Shown: piece by piece, positions 7,290-15,231 of the stretch
Layout of the letters: every line of letters starts with the position of its first letter
Position numbering within the stretch: position 1 is the stretch's first letter
NCBI GenBank assembly: GCA_017632935.1
Contig: JAGBQJ010000002.1
Location: 1 to 64,000 of the forward strand
Length of the DNA stretch: 64,000 nt
DNA from: Bacteroidales bacterium
Lineage (GTDB): Bacteria > Bacteroidota > Bacteroidia > Bacteroidales > F082
Reading direction: 5' to 3'
Translations under genes and position numbers: made by a program
The notes under the pieces: model-generated
Told to the model about the DNA's origin: nothing
What the model saw: the letters and a program-made list of their open reading frames with translations, nothing else
The model's database searches: none

Positions 7290-9637
7290 CAGAACGAGAA
7301 CGTCAAGCCGAAGGTGGGCAAAATGGGCAGCTGGCGGGCTATCTCGCTGGTTACCAAGTTGACGTAAAACACATTATTACGGTTGTAGACATTGGTCACG
7401 CTAAGGTCTGCTTCAAGCATTATGTTTTCTGTGAAGTAGAACTTGCGTTTTACGTCAACGTCGAAGCGGTGATAGGTAGGCAGACGGCCAGCATTGAGGT
7501 CACCATAAAGCACGCCCAACTCACCGTTTGTTGTGGTATAGTCGAAGTTGATGCCATCCTGGAAGGAGTAGTATTCATAAAAGCCTTGCACCTGGGTAAA
7601 CGGAAAGCCTGTACCGAAGTTCCAGCGGCCGCTGAACTCCCACTGACGCATCGAGCCCGCAGTGTAGGTCAAGATGACATTGATGTTGTGGCGGCGGTCA
7701 AAGTGGGGCGCATACTGCATCAATTCAATCTCGTCCTCAACGGCTTTCTCATATTCACGTGTCACGAAGCCCAAAGCATACACCGTCCATAGATACCAAT
7801 GCTTGTCCTCATATTTCAGCGAGATGTCGAAACCGTAGGCATCACCCGTTTCCTTGGTGAAGTCTTTCTTCAGCAAATCCGGGATTTGGGCATTTTCGGG
7901 GGTATCGGGATAGAGTTTGTTGCGGTTGATGTTGGTCAGCTGCACGAAGTCTTTCCAATAGCCTTCAATGTTCACCGTGGCATTGCGCGACAAGTCAAAC
8001 TCGCCACCGATGACGAAGTGATTAGCCTTTTGCAGATTGCTCTTGATGGCCTCACCATTGTATGTTTCAGGCAAATTGTCGATGCCCGAAAGGAAGCCAT
8101 AGAACAAGTTGACCACGTCGCGGTCGCTGGTGGCGGCCACAAAGTTCTGCGAATACATACCGGCTGCGGCTTTCAGACGCAAACGGTCGGTTGCATTGTA
8201 TTTCAATGCGATACGAGGCTCGGGCGAAAGTTCCGACAATGAAGCGTAGAACTGCAGGCGGAAGCTCGGCTCCAGCAAGAACTTACCAAACACCGCCTTA
8301 TATTTGGCGTAAGCTCCAATTTCCGTGGAATTCAGCTTGGCACCAATCTTATTGTGTCCATATACGCTATAGGTCTGATAATCGGTCGTGTAGCCTAACA
8401 TTTCAATACCATATTTCAAGGTATTCTTTCCCATGAACTGACTGAAATCGAAGCCCATGTTGAAGCCATTGATGTTGCTATAGCGGTCGGGGCTATCGGC
8501 TTCTTTCATGCGGGAGGTATAACTTGAATAGGCGATGTTACCTTCAATCATCACAGGAGCTTTGCCGGGAATGACGAGGAAGTTGGCACCTGCACCGTAT
8601 GAATCCCAGCCGAAGTCGGAGAGCGACATGTAGTTGTTCACCTGATCGTTGAACGAGAAACCGAACAAGTTGACCTTACTGCCATTAGGGGCATTGAGGG
8701 ACACTTTACCGTAAAAGTCCTGATAATTGAAAGGAAGACCCGTCTCCGAAACGTAAGGATAAAGGTATTTGCTTGACTGTTCCAGATAGGAGTTCTTCGC
8801 CGAGAGGATGAAAGATATCGATGAGCTTTCAGGGGTCTTGGCTTTTTTGAGCGGACCTTCTATCATCACCTTGGCACCGAAGCAGTTGGCGCCCAGCTTG
8901 CCCGAGAGGCGTTTTTTGTTGCCGTCGCGGGTGGAGATGTCCATGATGGAAGAGATACGGCCGCTGTATTCGGCACCGAAGCCGCCCGTGTAAACGTCGG
9001 CATTGCGGATGATGTCGGTGTCGAACACCGAGAACAGACCTATGGAGTGGAAGGGGTTGTAGACCACCATGCCGTCGAGTAGCACCTTATTCTGTATGGG
9101 CGAGCCGCCACGGATGTAGAGCTGTCCTCCTTGGTCACCAGTGAAGATGACACCCGGCACCACCTGCAGGTATTGCGCAAAGTCGGCCTGACCACCCACA
9201 CTCGGAATCTTGGTGATGGTCTTGGGTGTGACGGTGATGACCGAGGTCTTGGTCTCGGTGCGGGCCTCAATCTTGTCAGCGGTGATGGTCACCGTTTCCA
9301 GCTTTTGGCTGGTCTCCTTCATGTAATATTTCCTGCTGATACTCTGATCCTTCGACAGGTTGAAGGTCTCGCTAATCGTGTCATAGCCCACACTTGTAAT
9401 TAATAAGGTGTAGCGTCCATCGGGGATGCGGTTGATGTTGAAATAGCCGTTTTCGTTGGTCGCGCCACCAAAGGTGGTACCTTTCAGATAAACATTGGTG
9501 AACATCATGGGCTCACCTGTCGACTCCTCGTAGACAAAACCCTTAATGCTGTTGTCGTCTTGAGCGAAAGCGACAAATCCAGTCGCGAAGAAGAATAGTG
9601 CAGTGAGAATCAGTCTCTTAAGACGGTTACAAGTCAT
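7289..9637 (-). CDS. TonB-dependent receptor with carboxypeptidase-like domain
   Basis: A complete 782-residue outer-membrane receptor. In order: signal peptide (to FAQ, about 25), carboxypeptidase-like regulatory domain (IKGFVYEESTGEPMMFTNVY), linker, plug (TKIPSVGGQADFAQYLQVVPG, RGGSPIQNKVLLDGMVVYNP) and a barrel ending in the aromatic LPTFGLTFSF. It lacks SusC-type hallmarks and has no SusD partner, so it resembles FecA/CirA-like receptors for a small ligand or siderophore. That assignment is inference. It is translationally coupled to the CpeT-like gene downstream. Confidence 0.93.
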   Translation of the reverse strand: MTCNRLKRLILTALFFFATGFVAFAQDDNSIKGFVYEESTGEPMMFTNVYLKGTTFGGATNENGYFNINRIPDGRYTLLITSVGYDTISETFNLSKDQSISRKYYMKETSQKLETVTITADKIEARTETKTSVITVTPKTITKIPSVGGQADFAQYLQVVPGVIFTGDQGGQLYIRGGSPIQNKVLLDGMVVYNPFHSIGLFSVFDTDIIRNADVYTGGFGAEYSGRISSIMDISTRDGNKKRLSGKLGANCFGAKVMIEGPLKKAKTPESSSISFILSAKNSYLEQSSKYLYPYVSETGLPFNYQDFYGKVSLNAPNGSKVNLFGFSFNDQVNNYMSLSDFGWDSYGAGANFLVIPGKAPVMIEGNIAYSSYTSRMKEADSPDRYSNINGFNMGFDFSQFMGKNTLKYGIEMLGYTTDYQTYSVYGHNKIGAKLNSTEIGAYAKYKAVFGKFLLEPSFRLQFYASLSELSPEPRIALKYNATDRLRLKAAAGMYSQNFVAATSDRDVVNLFYGFLSGIDNLPETYNGEAIKSNLQKANHFVIGGEFDLSRNATVNIEGYWKDFVQLTNINRNKLYPDTPENAQIPDLLKKDFTKETGDAYGFDISLKYEDKHWYLWTVYALGFVTREYEKAVEDEIELMQYAPHFDRRHNINVILTYTAGSMRQWEFSGRWNFGTGFPFTQVQGFYEYYSFQDGINFDYTTTNGELGVLYGDLNAGRLPTYHRFDVDVKRKFYFTENIMLEADLSVTNVYNRNNVFYVNLVTSEIARQLPILPTFGLTFSF

Positions 9638-9773
9638 AGTCTAATATAAATATAGGGGTAAAACTATGTTTATTGACCCGCAAAGTAAAGAAATAATCTT
9701 GAAACCAAAAAGAAAAAATTGAAAAAAAATGCGTAATATTCCGATTTAAGCATTAAAACAACGTTTTTAAACT

Positions 9774-9806
9774 AAAAAAAGGCGACATCAAACGACATCG
9801 CCTTTC
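9774..9806 (-). terminator. Rho-independent terminator after the T9SS cargo gene
   Basis: On the minus strand AAAGGCGA pairs with TCGCCTTT around a TGTCGTTTGATG loop and is followed by a run of T (the A-run at 9774-9780). It lies about 20 nt past the stop of the gene ending at 9828. The rest of 9638-9827 is AT-rich and shows no other feature. Confidence 0.75.
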
Positions 9807-9827
9807 TTAGTCAAGCCAAGAAAGCCA

Positions 9828-10556
9828 TCACTTCTTGACAACGAATTTCTCTGTCTGGACAGCGCAACCATTCACGAACAGGTTGCAGAAATAGATACCC
9901 TCGTTAAGGTCGGCCACCGAAATGGAAAGACGGCCTTGCAGTGCGTTCACTTGTTGTTTTGTCACTTCCTGACCGAGCAGGTTGTAGACCACGACCGAAG
10001 CCTTGTCGCTGGCATTAAGGTTATAGTCGAAGTTGACCACAGACGAAGCCGGGTTGGGATAAGCCTGACCGAAACGCACGGCGGCGGTTTCGTTCACGCC
10101 TTCGCCCGACCTGTTGAAGACGACATTGATGGTGACGCGCTCCGAAGGATTACTTTCATCGTAGGCAGAAAACTTCATCCAAACTTTTCCAAAAACTTCC
10201 TCGTCATACATCACATGGAACGAGAGATCGCTGGTGTTGAGGCTATTGGCTGCCACCGGAACGGGGTCACTGACAAAGACCGTAAACAAATAACACTGAC
10301 CCCAGCAGAAGAAATTGGAGGTACCTTCAAGATCCTCAACAACTTCCTTCTCAACGATGACATTCAAGTCGCTCGAGGCAAGATTCCTCAGCTGCATGTG
10401 CTGAATCAACTCGCCATAGCCGTATTCGTCGTTGGTGCATTCAATAGTCTCGCCCTCTTCAAAGACGTGTCCTTCCCATTCAAACTGCAAGGATTGTGCT
10501 GAAACCCAACCCATTACAGCCAGAAACATCAGAGTGAAAATAGATTTCTTAACCAT
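9828..10556 (-). CDS. Secreted protein with type IX sorting domain
   Basis: 242 residues. A signal peptide (MVKKSIFTLMFLAVMG...AQ) is followed by a beta-rich domain that I do not recognise (about 20-150, with FCWGQCYLF). It ends in a T9SS type A sorting domain (FGQAYPNPASSVVNFDYNL ... GIYFCNLFVNG ... EKFVVKK). Proteins with this tail cross the outer membrane by the type IX system and are cleaved and anchored or released. The frame is open to 10700, but the signal peptide fixes the start at 10556. It is a monocistronic unit, divergent from birA. Confidence 0.85.
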   Translation of the reverse strand: MVKKSIFTLMFLAVMGWVSAQSLQFEWEGHVFEEGETIECTNDEYGYGELIQHMQLRNLASSDLNVIVEKEVVEDLEGTSNFFCWGQCYLFTVFVSDPVPVAANSLNTSDLSFHVMYDEEVFGKVWMKFSAYDESNPSERVTINVVFNRSGEGVNETAAVRFGQAYPNPASSVVNFDYNLNASDKASVVVYNLLGQEVTKQQVNALQGRLSISVADLNEGIYFCNLFVNGCAVQTEKFVVKK

Positions 10557-10657
10557 TGCTTTATGTTTTTGAATATTATACTTCTTTTTCAATTTGCAAA
10601 AATGCAAAACTTTTCTCAATCTCGCAACAAAAACATTGCCGTTTTTTGAAAAAACGC

Positions 10658-10665
10658 TACTTTTG
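10658..10665 (+). promoter_or_regulatory. -7 box TACTTTTG for birA
   Basis: A TAnnTTTG element 24 nt before the ATG at 10690. It supports that ATG over the TTG one codon upstream. Confidence 0.6.
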
Positions 10666-10689
10666 TGGTGGAAATAGCGCATTTTTTTG

Positions 10690-11424
10690 ATGTCACTCAC
10701 CTACCAGCATTTCAAAACCCTTGATTCTACCAACGCCTACCTGCAAAGGAAGCAGTCGGAAACCGACATACGCAATTGGGTGGTCAGTGCCGACGAACAG
10801 ACCGCAGGCAAAGGCATGGGCAACAACGGCTGGGAAAGTGAGATTGGCAAAAACCTCACTTTCTCTTTGGCCATCGACATGGGTTTTCTGCCCGCCGAAC
10901 GGCAGTTTTTGCTCTCAGAAGCCGTGCCGCTGGGCATCATCGAGGTTTTGGATGGCATCTTGCCCACCGAAAAACTCAGCATCAAATGGCCGAACGACAT
11001 CTTTTACGAGAACCGTAAACTCGCTGGCATCCTCATCAACAGCACCATCAAGGCCAACATGATGGATGTTTCCATCATCGGCATCGGACTGAATGTCAAC
11101 CAAATGCAATTCCAAGACTGGCCCACACATCCGATTTCAATGAAGATGATCACTGGCGAGGACTACAATTTGCAGCCCTTGTTGGAGCAAATCGCGGAGC
11201 ATATAATAATAAAGGTGGAGCAGCTGAAAAGCAACCCCACCTCTATTGAACAAGACTACCTGAAAAGGCTGTTCCGTTACCGCAGTTGGGCGGATTATGA
11301 AATCGAAGGGAAAACCTTGAGATTGTTTATGACAGGGATAGACGCATTCGGACGGTTGCAGCTCGTTGACAAACAACAGGAATTGCACCAATACGAAATC
11401 AAACAAATCAAATTCTTGGTTTAG
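10690..11424 (+). CDS. birA: Biotin--[acetyl-CoA-carboxylase] ligase
   Basis: A 244-residue enzyme that activates biotin as biotinyl-AMP and attaches it to the carrier domain of biotin-dependent carboxylases. Visible are STNAYLQRK, the glycine-rich loop region (EQTAGKGMGNNGWES), the KWPNDIFYENRKLAGILI motif with the catalytic lysine region, and IGIGLNVNQ. It lacks the N-terminal helix-turn-helix of E. coli BirA, so it is a monofunctional ligase without repressor activity. Its stop codon overlaps that of the convergent pyrE by 2 nt. Confidence 0.93.
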   Translation: MSLTYQHFKTLDSTNAYLQRKQSETDIRNWVVSADEQTAGKGMGNNGWESEIGKNLTFSLAIDMGFLPAERQFLLSEAVPLGIIEVLDGILPTEKLSIKWPNDIFYENRKLAGILINSTIKANMMDVSIIGIGLNVNQMQFQDWPTHPISMKMITGEDYNLQPLLEQIAEHIIIKVEQLKSNPTSIEQDYLKRLFRYRSWADYEIEGKTLRLFMTGIDAFGRLQLVDKQQELHQYEIKQIKFLV

Positions 11425-12068
11425 TTCCACCTGTCGCTCCAGGCCTGCTGGTCCTTACGCCATTCCTTCAGCGACTGCACATCCTCCTCGGTGACGTATT
11501 TCTCTTCGACGGCCTTCTGGATCAGCGTCTCGTAGTTCGACAAAGTAATCAGCTCGCAACCCTTCTCCTCGAAGTTCTTCTTGGCGAGTTCCATCTGGTA
11601 GGTGAAGATGGCCAGCATGCCCTTCACCTCGGCACCTGCTTCACGCAAGGCATCGACAGCCAAGAGGCTCGACTTGCCAGTAGAGACCAAGTCCTCGATG
11701 ACCACCACCGACTGACCCGCATTGATGACGCCCTCAATCTGGTTCTGCATGCCATGCGACTTCTTCTCGGAGCGCACATACACAAAAGGCAGTCCCAACT
11801 CCTGGGCCACCAGGGCGCCTTGGGCGATGCCACCCGTGGCTACGCCTGCGATGACATCGGGTTTGCCAAAGTTTTGCATCAGCTTCTCTACAAACTGCTG
11901 GCGGATGTAAGTACGCACGGCGGGATAGGAAAGCGTGACGCGGTTATCGCAATAGATGGGGCTTTTCAGTCCAGAGGCCCAAGTGAACGGGGCTTTCGGG
12001 CTGAGTTTCACGGCCTTGATTTGCAGCAGATGCAGGGCCAATGTCAATGCTGAATCTTCGTATTTCAT
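11421..12068 (-). CDS. pyrE: Orotate phosphoribosyltransferase
   Basis: A 215-residue enzyme joining orotate and PRPP to give OMP in pyrimidine synthesis. The PRPP-binding motif VVVIEDLVSTGKSS (about residues 121-134), the SPIYCDNRVTLSYP segment and GVATGGIAQGALVAQ match the family. The start at 12068 follows a minus-strand TACATTTG box (12111-12118). Convergent with birA and divergent from the NUDIX gene. Another pyrimidine gene, pyrH, lies 10 kb away. Confidence 0.95.
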   Translation of the reverse strand: MKYEDSALTLALHLLQIKAVKLSPKAPFTWASGLKSPIYCDNRVTLSYPAVRTYIRQQFVEKLMQNFGKPDVIAGVATGGIAQGALVAQELGLPFVYVRSEKKSHGMQNQIEGVINAGQSVVVIEDLVSTGKSSLLAVDALREAGAEVKGMLAIFTYQMELAKKNFEEKGCELITLSNYETLIQKAVEEKYVTEEDVQSLKEWRKDQQAWSDRWN

Positions 12069-12075
12069 ATTTTAG

Positions 12076-12118
12076 TATCTTTGTCGTCCTAAACCAATCA
12101 AATCTGGCTACAAATGTA
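12076..12118. promoter_or_regulatory. Divergent promoter pair for pyrE and the NUDIX gene
   Basis: Two -7 boxes face apart in 45 nt: TATCTTTG on the plus strand (12076-12083) for the NUDIX gene and TACATTTG on the minus strand (12111-12118) for pyrE. The transcribed leaders overlap, so the two genes may compete for polymerase. Confidence 0.6.
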
Positions 12119-12740
12119 CAAGATTTTTCACGAAAATAAAGCACTGGTTTTTCCAAAAATTGAGGACGATTCTTTGAAATTCGATGCAACGCCCCAAGAA
12201 TCTGACAGATACGATGCCGACCTCTTATGCGATTTTCTGCCCGAATGGCTCGACGACCGCGATCCCGGCGACACCTTCATCCACGAAGTGGGTGAAAACT
12301 CCCTGGTGCAAGCCCTAAAAGAGACCTTCAGGATGGCCCCGGCGGCGGGTGGCATCGTCGTGAAAGACGGTAAATTCGTCAGCATCGTGCGCCATGACAT
12401 CCCTGACCTGCCCAAGGGACACATCGAACAAGGTGAGACGCCCGAACAGGCCGCCTTGCGCGAGGTAGAGGAAGAGACGGGTATTGGCAATCTGCAGATT
12501 GTCAAAGAATTGCCTTCCACTTGGCATTGCTATCTGGAGCATGAGGTCTGGACGCTGAAACGCACCTATTGGTATGTCATGAGCACTACCGAGACCGTCC
12601 AGCCCAAGCCGCAGACCGAGGAAGGCATCACAGAGATAAAACTGATTGGAAATGAAGAGATTGAGGCGTTCTTGAAAAACACATTCAGGTCAATAAGTGA
12701 AATTCTTGAAAAAGATTTACGTCAAATCGTGACAAAGTAA
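12114..12740 (+). CDS. NUDIX hydrolase
   Basis: 208 residues with a complete Nudix box, GHIEQGETPEQAALREVEEE followed by TGI (about residues 102-124), which binds Mg2+ and hydrolyses nucleoside-diphosphate derivatives. The N-terminal 75 residues (MYKIFHENKALVFPKIEDD) are a family-specific extension seen in Bacteroidetes. The C-terminal part has the WYVMSTTE beta strand. The substrate cannot be read from sequence. Divergently transcribed from pyrE. Confidence 0.9.
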   Translation: MYKIFHENKALVFPKIEDDSLKFDATPQESDRYDADLLCDFLPEWLDDRDPGDTFIHEVGENSLVQALKETFRMAPAAGGIVVKDGKFVSIVRHDIPDLPKGHIEQGETPEQAALREVEEETGIGNLQIVKELPSTWHCYLEHEVWTLKRTYWYVMSTTETVQPKPQTEEGITEIKLIGNEEIEAFLKNTFRSISEILEKDLRQIVTK

Positions 12741-12748
12741 TACTTTTG
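12741..12748 (+). promoter_or_regulatory. -7 box TACTTTTG for coaD
   Basis: A TAnnTTTG element directly after the NUDIX stop codon and 134 nt before coaD. The predicted coaD leader would contain the whole inverted-repeat element at 12764-12864. Confidence 0.55.
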
Positions 12749-12763
12749 CAGCCTGTATTGGTT

Positions 12764-12864
12764 ACGCTTCGCGTCACTGCGAGGCACGAAGCAGTCTAGG
12801 GCAAAAGCTCTTTTTCTGGATTGCTTCGTCGTTCCTCCTCGCAATGACGCAAAGCGACGACAAG
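12764..12864. repeat. Inverted-repeat element, copy 1 (about 100 bp)
   Basis: It begins ACGCTTCGCGTCACTGCGAG and ends GCAATGACGCAAAGCG-ACGACAAG. The halves are imperfect inverted repeats (GCGTCACTGCGAGG against CCTCGCAATGACGC, GAAGCAGTC against GATTGCTTC) and fold into one long hairpin. A copy with only a few differences lies at 22620-22719. The type resembles the GCAATGACG palindromes scattered in many bacterial genomes. Confidence 0.85.
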
Positions 12865-12881
12865 AAAAACCGAATAACACT

Positions 12882-13352
12882 ATGAAAAGAATAGCCGTTT
12901 TCCCCGGTTCCTTCGACCCAATTACTTTGGGTCACCGCAGCATCGTTTTAAGAGCTCTTCCCATGTTCGACGAGATCTATGTCGCCGTCGGCATCAATAT
13001 GGAGAAACGTTCCACCTTTGAATTGAAAGACCGCATCAAATGGTGCAAGGCTGTCTTCAAGGACTATCCTCAGGTGAAGGTGAAGAGCTACGAAGGCCTC
13101 ACTGCTGACTTCTGCAAGAAAGTGGGTGCCAACACCATCATCCGCGGTCTACGTTGCGGCAGCGACTTCGAGTACGAGAACATGATCGGGCACGCCAACA
13201 AGCGCCTGCATCCCGAGTTGGAGACCATCTTCCTTCTCACCGAGAGCGAGCTGGTGGGTGTGTCGTCGAGCGTCGTCCGTGACATCTACAAGAACGGCGG
13301 CGACACATCCAAGTTCCTGCCCGCCGAGGTGAAACTGCCGAAAAAGCAATAA
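12882..13352 (+). CDS. coaD: Phosphopantetheine adenylyltransferase
   Basis: A 156-residue enzyme making dephospho-CoA from 4'-phosphopantetheine and ATP, the fourth step of CoA synthesis. It shows the nucleotidyltransferase TxGH-type motif in GSFDPITLGHRSI (residues 8-20), the NTIIRGLRCGSDFEYE segment and the ESELVGVSSSVVRDI motif near the end. Length is normal. The leader probably carries a 100-nt repeat hairpin. The next gene starts 26 nt downstream and may be co-transcribed. Confidence 0.95.
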   Translation: MKRIAVFPGSFDPITLGHRSIVLRALPMFDEIYVAVGINMEKRSTFELKDRIKWCKAVFKDYPQVKVKSYEGLTADFCKKVGANTIIRGLRCGSDFEYENMIGHANKRLHPELETIFLLTESELVGVSSSVVRDIYKNGGDTSKFLPAEVKLPKKQ

Positions 13353-13378
13353 ATCCGCCTCTTTCTCGTTTTCAGTAC

Positions 13379-14749
13379 ATGAAACGAAGGATTGTTACAC
13401 TGTTTTTATCCCTGCTCTTCTTTTCGGTAAGCGCACAGAATGTGACGATTACCGGGCGGAGCAACAAGACCAACACGCTGATCAGGCTCTTCGTGTATGA
13501 AGACCTTGTCAACGAGACCGGCATTTTGCTCAACCAGAGCCAGACCGACGCCATGGGGCATTTCATCCTCGAAGGCAGCGTGAAACAAAACCTTCCCGCC
13601 CGCATCTATGTCGGCTTGGAGCCTGTCGACCTCATCCTCACGCCCAACGCTAACTACGACATCGAAATCATCGTGCCCGAGAAGAAGGACGATGTATCCT
13701 ATTTTGAAAAAGAGCTGCCCACCATCCGCGTGAAACGTGCCACCGACAAGGGCGTCTACCGACAGATCATCTATTCCGAGGAGATCATCAACGCCTACAT
13801 GACGGAGTACTTCAACCAGATCTACCGTGGCCGCCAGCTGCGCTATATCGACTCCATTCAGAACGCCATTAGCCGCGAGGTGCCCGACATCAAGTCGGAC
13901 TACGTGAAAAACCACAACCGTTATAAAATCGCTGCCATCAAGCTGGGCATCAGCAGCGACGGTGGCAGGAAAATCATCAAGGACTACTTCGAAGGACAGC
14001 CTGTGCTCTACACCCAAAGTGCTTATATCGACCTGTTCAAGGAACTGTTTGACGGCTACTTCAACAGTGCAGCTTACGACAACCATCTGCTCAACGACGC
14101 CTTTGACGAAGGTCCGGCAGCCCTCAAGAAATACCTGGCCACCGACCCGCTCATGGCCAACAACCCACAACTCGCCGAGCTCATCACCATCTATAACCTG
14201 CAGAAACTCTGCTATGGCGACCGCAACACGAGCCGTCTCGCCAAAAACCACCTGTATCATATCCAAAACCAAACGAAATACGACGAGCACAAGGCCATCA
14301 TCAGCGACTTTTTCTCGAAGTTCATTCATCTCACTCCTGGTTCGATAGCTACTGACTTCACCTTGAAAGACCGCAACGGCAAAGAAGTGCGACTTTTGGA
14401 TTACGAGGACCATTTGGTGCTACTGCAATTCGTCGACGGCATGTCGCCCGTCAGCGAGCGGCAGTTTGCGGAGCTGAGAAGCCTGCACAACCAATGGCAG
14501 GACTCGGTGCAGATCATCACCATCGCCCCCCACGACAAAATGGACTTCTTCAAGAAGCAGTTCGATGAGAAACGCCAGGACTGGCCCCTCCTCGACCTTG
14601 GCGACAACATCCTCCTCCTGGAGGCCTATAATGTGCGCACCTTCCCCGAGTACATCCTCATCACCAGGGGCAACAAAATCGGCGAAGCACCGGCACCCTC
14701 TCCAGAACGGTATTTGGAGGAAAGGGTGAGACGATTGTACGGGAAGTAA
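13379..14749 (+). CDS. Periplasmic thioredoxin-fold protein lacking the CXXC motif
   Basis: 456 residues with a signal peptide (MKRRIVTLFLSLLFFSVSAQ). An N-terminal beta domain (about 22-110, NVTITGRSNKTNTLIRL), a helical middle (about 130-320) and a C-terminal thioredoxin-like domain (about 325-456, GSIATDFTLKDRNGKEVRLL, VRTFPEYILITRGNKIGEAP) follow the layout of TlpA/ResA-like proteins of Bacteroidetes. Where CXXC should be, the sequence is QFVDGMSPVSERQ with no cysteine, so redox chemistry is unlikely. It may have become a binding or structural protein. The exact role is unknown. Confidence 0.75.
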   Translation: MKRRIVTLFLSLLFFSVSAQNVTITGRSNKTNTLIRLFVYEDLVNETGILLNQSQTDAMGHFILEGSVKQNLPARIYVGLEPVDLILTPNANYDIEIIVPEKKDDVSYFEKELPTIRVKRATDKGVYRQIIYSEEIINAYMTEYFNQIYRGRQLRYIDSIQNAISREVPDIKSDYVKNHNRYKIAAIKLGISSDGGRKIIKDYFEGQPVLYTQSAYIDLFKELFDGYFNSAAYDNHLLNDAFDEGPAALKKYLATDPLMANNPQLAELITIYNLQKLCYGDRNTSRLAKNHLYHIQNQTKYDEHKAIISDFFSKFIHLTPGSIATDFTLKDRNGKEVRLLDYEDHLVLLQFVDGMSPVSERQFAELRSLHNQWQDSVQIITIAPHDKMDFFKKQFDEKRQDWPLLDLGDNILLLEAYNVRTFPEYILITRGNKIGEAPAPSPERYLEERVRRLYGK

Positions 14750-14753
14750 AAAA

Positions 14754-14882
14754 CGGAAAAAGTCCCCTTTTTACCCCCTAAAACCATGGAATAATTCCCC
14801 TTTTTAGACTGAAAATTTCGGAAAAAATCCCATTTTTCTATGAAAATTTTCGGAAAAAGTCCCCTATTTTGATGAAACATTA
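14754..14882. repeat. Tandem array of four 32-33 bp units
   Basis: Units start at 14754, 14787, 14819 and 14851 and share a GGAAAAAGTCCCCTTTTT core followed by GAAAATTT-like sequence. They diverge by roughly 15-30%. There are no spacers, so this is a minisatellite rather than a CRISPR. On the minus strand a short frame through the array reads as repeated peptides (IFIEKWDFF, NRGLFPK), but it overlaps the upstream gene and has no promoter that I can see. Confidence 0.8.
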
Positions 14883-14943
14883 CTGGAAAAATGCTAATTA
14901 TCAGCATTTTTCATTTTTATCGTTACATTATTCCAGTTTTTTG

Positions 14944-14951
14944 TATTTTTG
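14944..14951 (+). promoter_or_regulatory. -7 box TATTTTTG for RNA copy C
   Basis: It lies 46 nt before the closing helix of RNA copy C. Equivalent boxes lie 47 nt (copy A) and 33 nt (copy B) before theirs, on the RNA-sense strand. Confidence 0.6.
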
Positions 14952-14957
14952 CAGCGG

Positions 14958-15166
14958 TTCTTATGGTGGACTTTGTGCCGCCGACATATTTGAACACGAA
15001 GCGTTATGCTCGCCTTGTTGATGGAAACGTGAGAAATTTTCGCAGGCAAGTGAGTATAGTGGTTCGCGCGTTATGCGTGGGCTGTTATAGTTACATCTTC
15101 CTGCAAAGGTTTTTCTCACGACCTCCATCAAAAGATGTGGTATATCAGTGCCACGCTTCTTTTTGT
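14958..15166 (+). ncRNA. Structured RNA element, copy C (novel family, 3 copies)
   Basis: Leader of about 40 nt, then closing helix P1 (GAAGCGT 14998-15004 with ACGCTTC 15153-15159). P2 pairs TTGATGGA with TCCATCAA (15018-15025, 15124-15131) and CGTGAGAA with TTCTCACG (15028-15035, 15113-15120). The inner part pairs GCAGG with CCTGC and GTGAGTATA with TATAGTTAC. The conserved core GCGTTATGCGTGGGCTG carries GCGTGG (15075-15080), which can pair with CCACGC (15151-15156) in competition with P1. The 3' strand of P1 runs directly into TTTTT. The VanZ-like gene begins 66 nt later on the same strand. Confidence 0.72.
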
Positions 15167-15231
15167 ATGCAATATCCTTCGAGGTGCAGGGAGAATGTAA
15201 AACCATATCGGATTCTAGTGAATTATTTTAA

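Noticed and set aside
14754-14882. Possible CRISPR array
   Set aside because: The 32-33-bp units abut with no spacers and diverge from one another, and no cas genes are present; it is a tandem repeat.
14958-15166. RNA family as RNase P RNA, tmRNA or SRP RNA
   Set aside because: Those are single-copy with conserved signatures (for example a tag ORF or GNRA/SRP loop) not seen here; three divergent copies in 64 kb do not fit.
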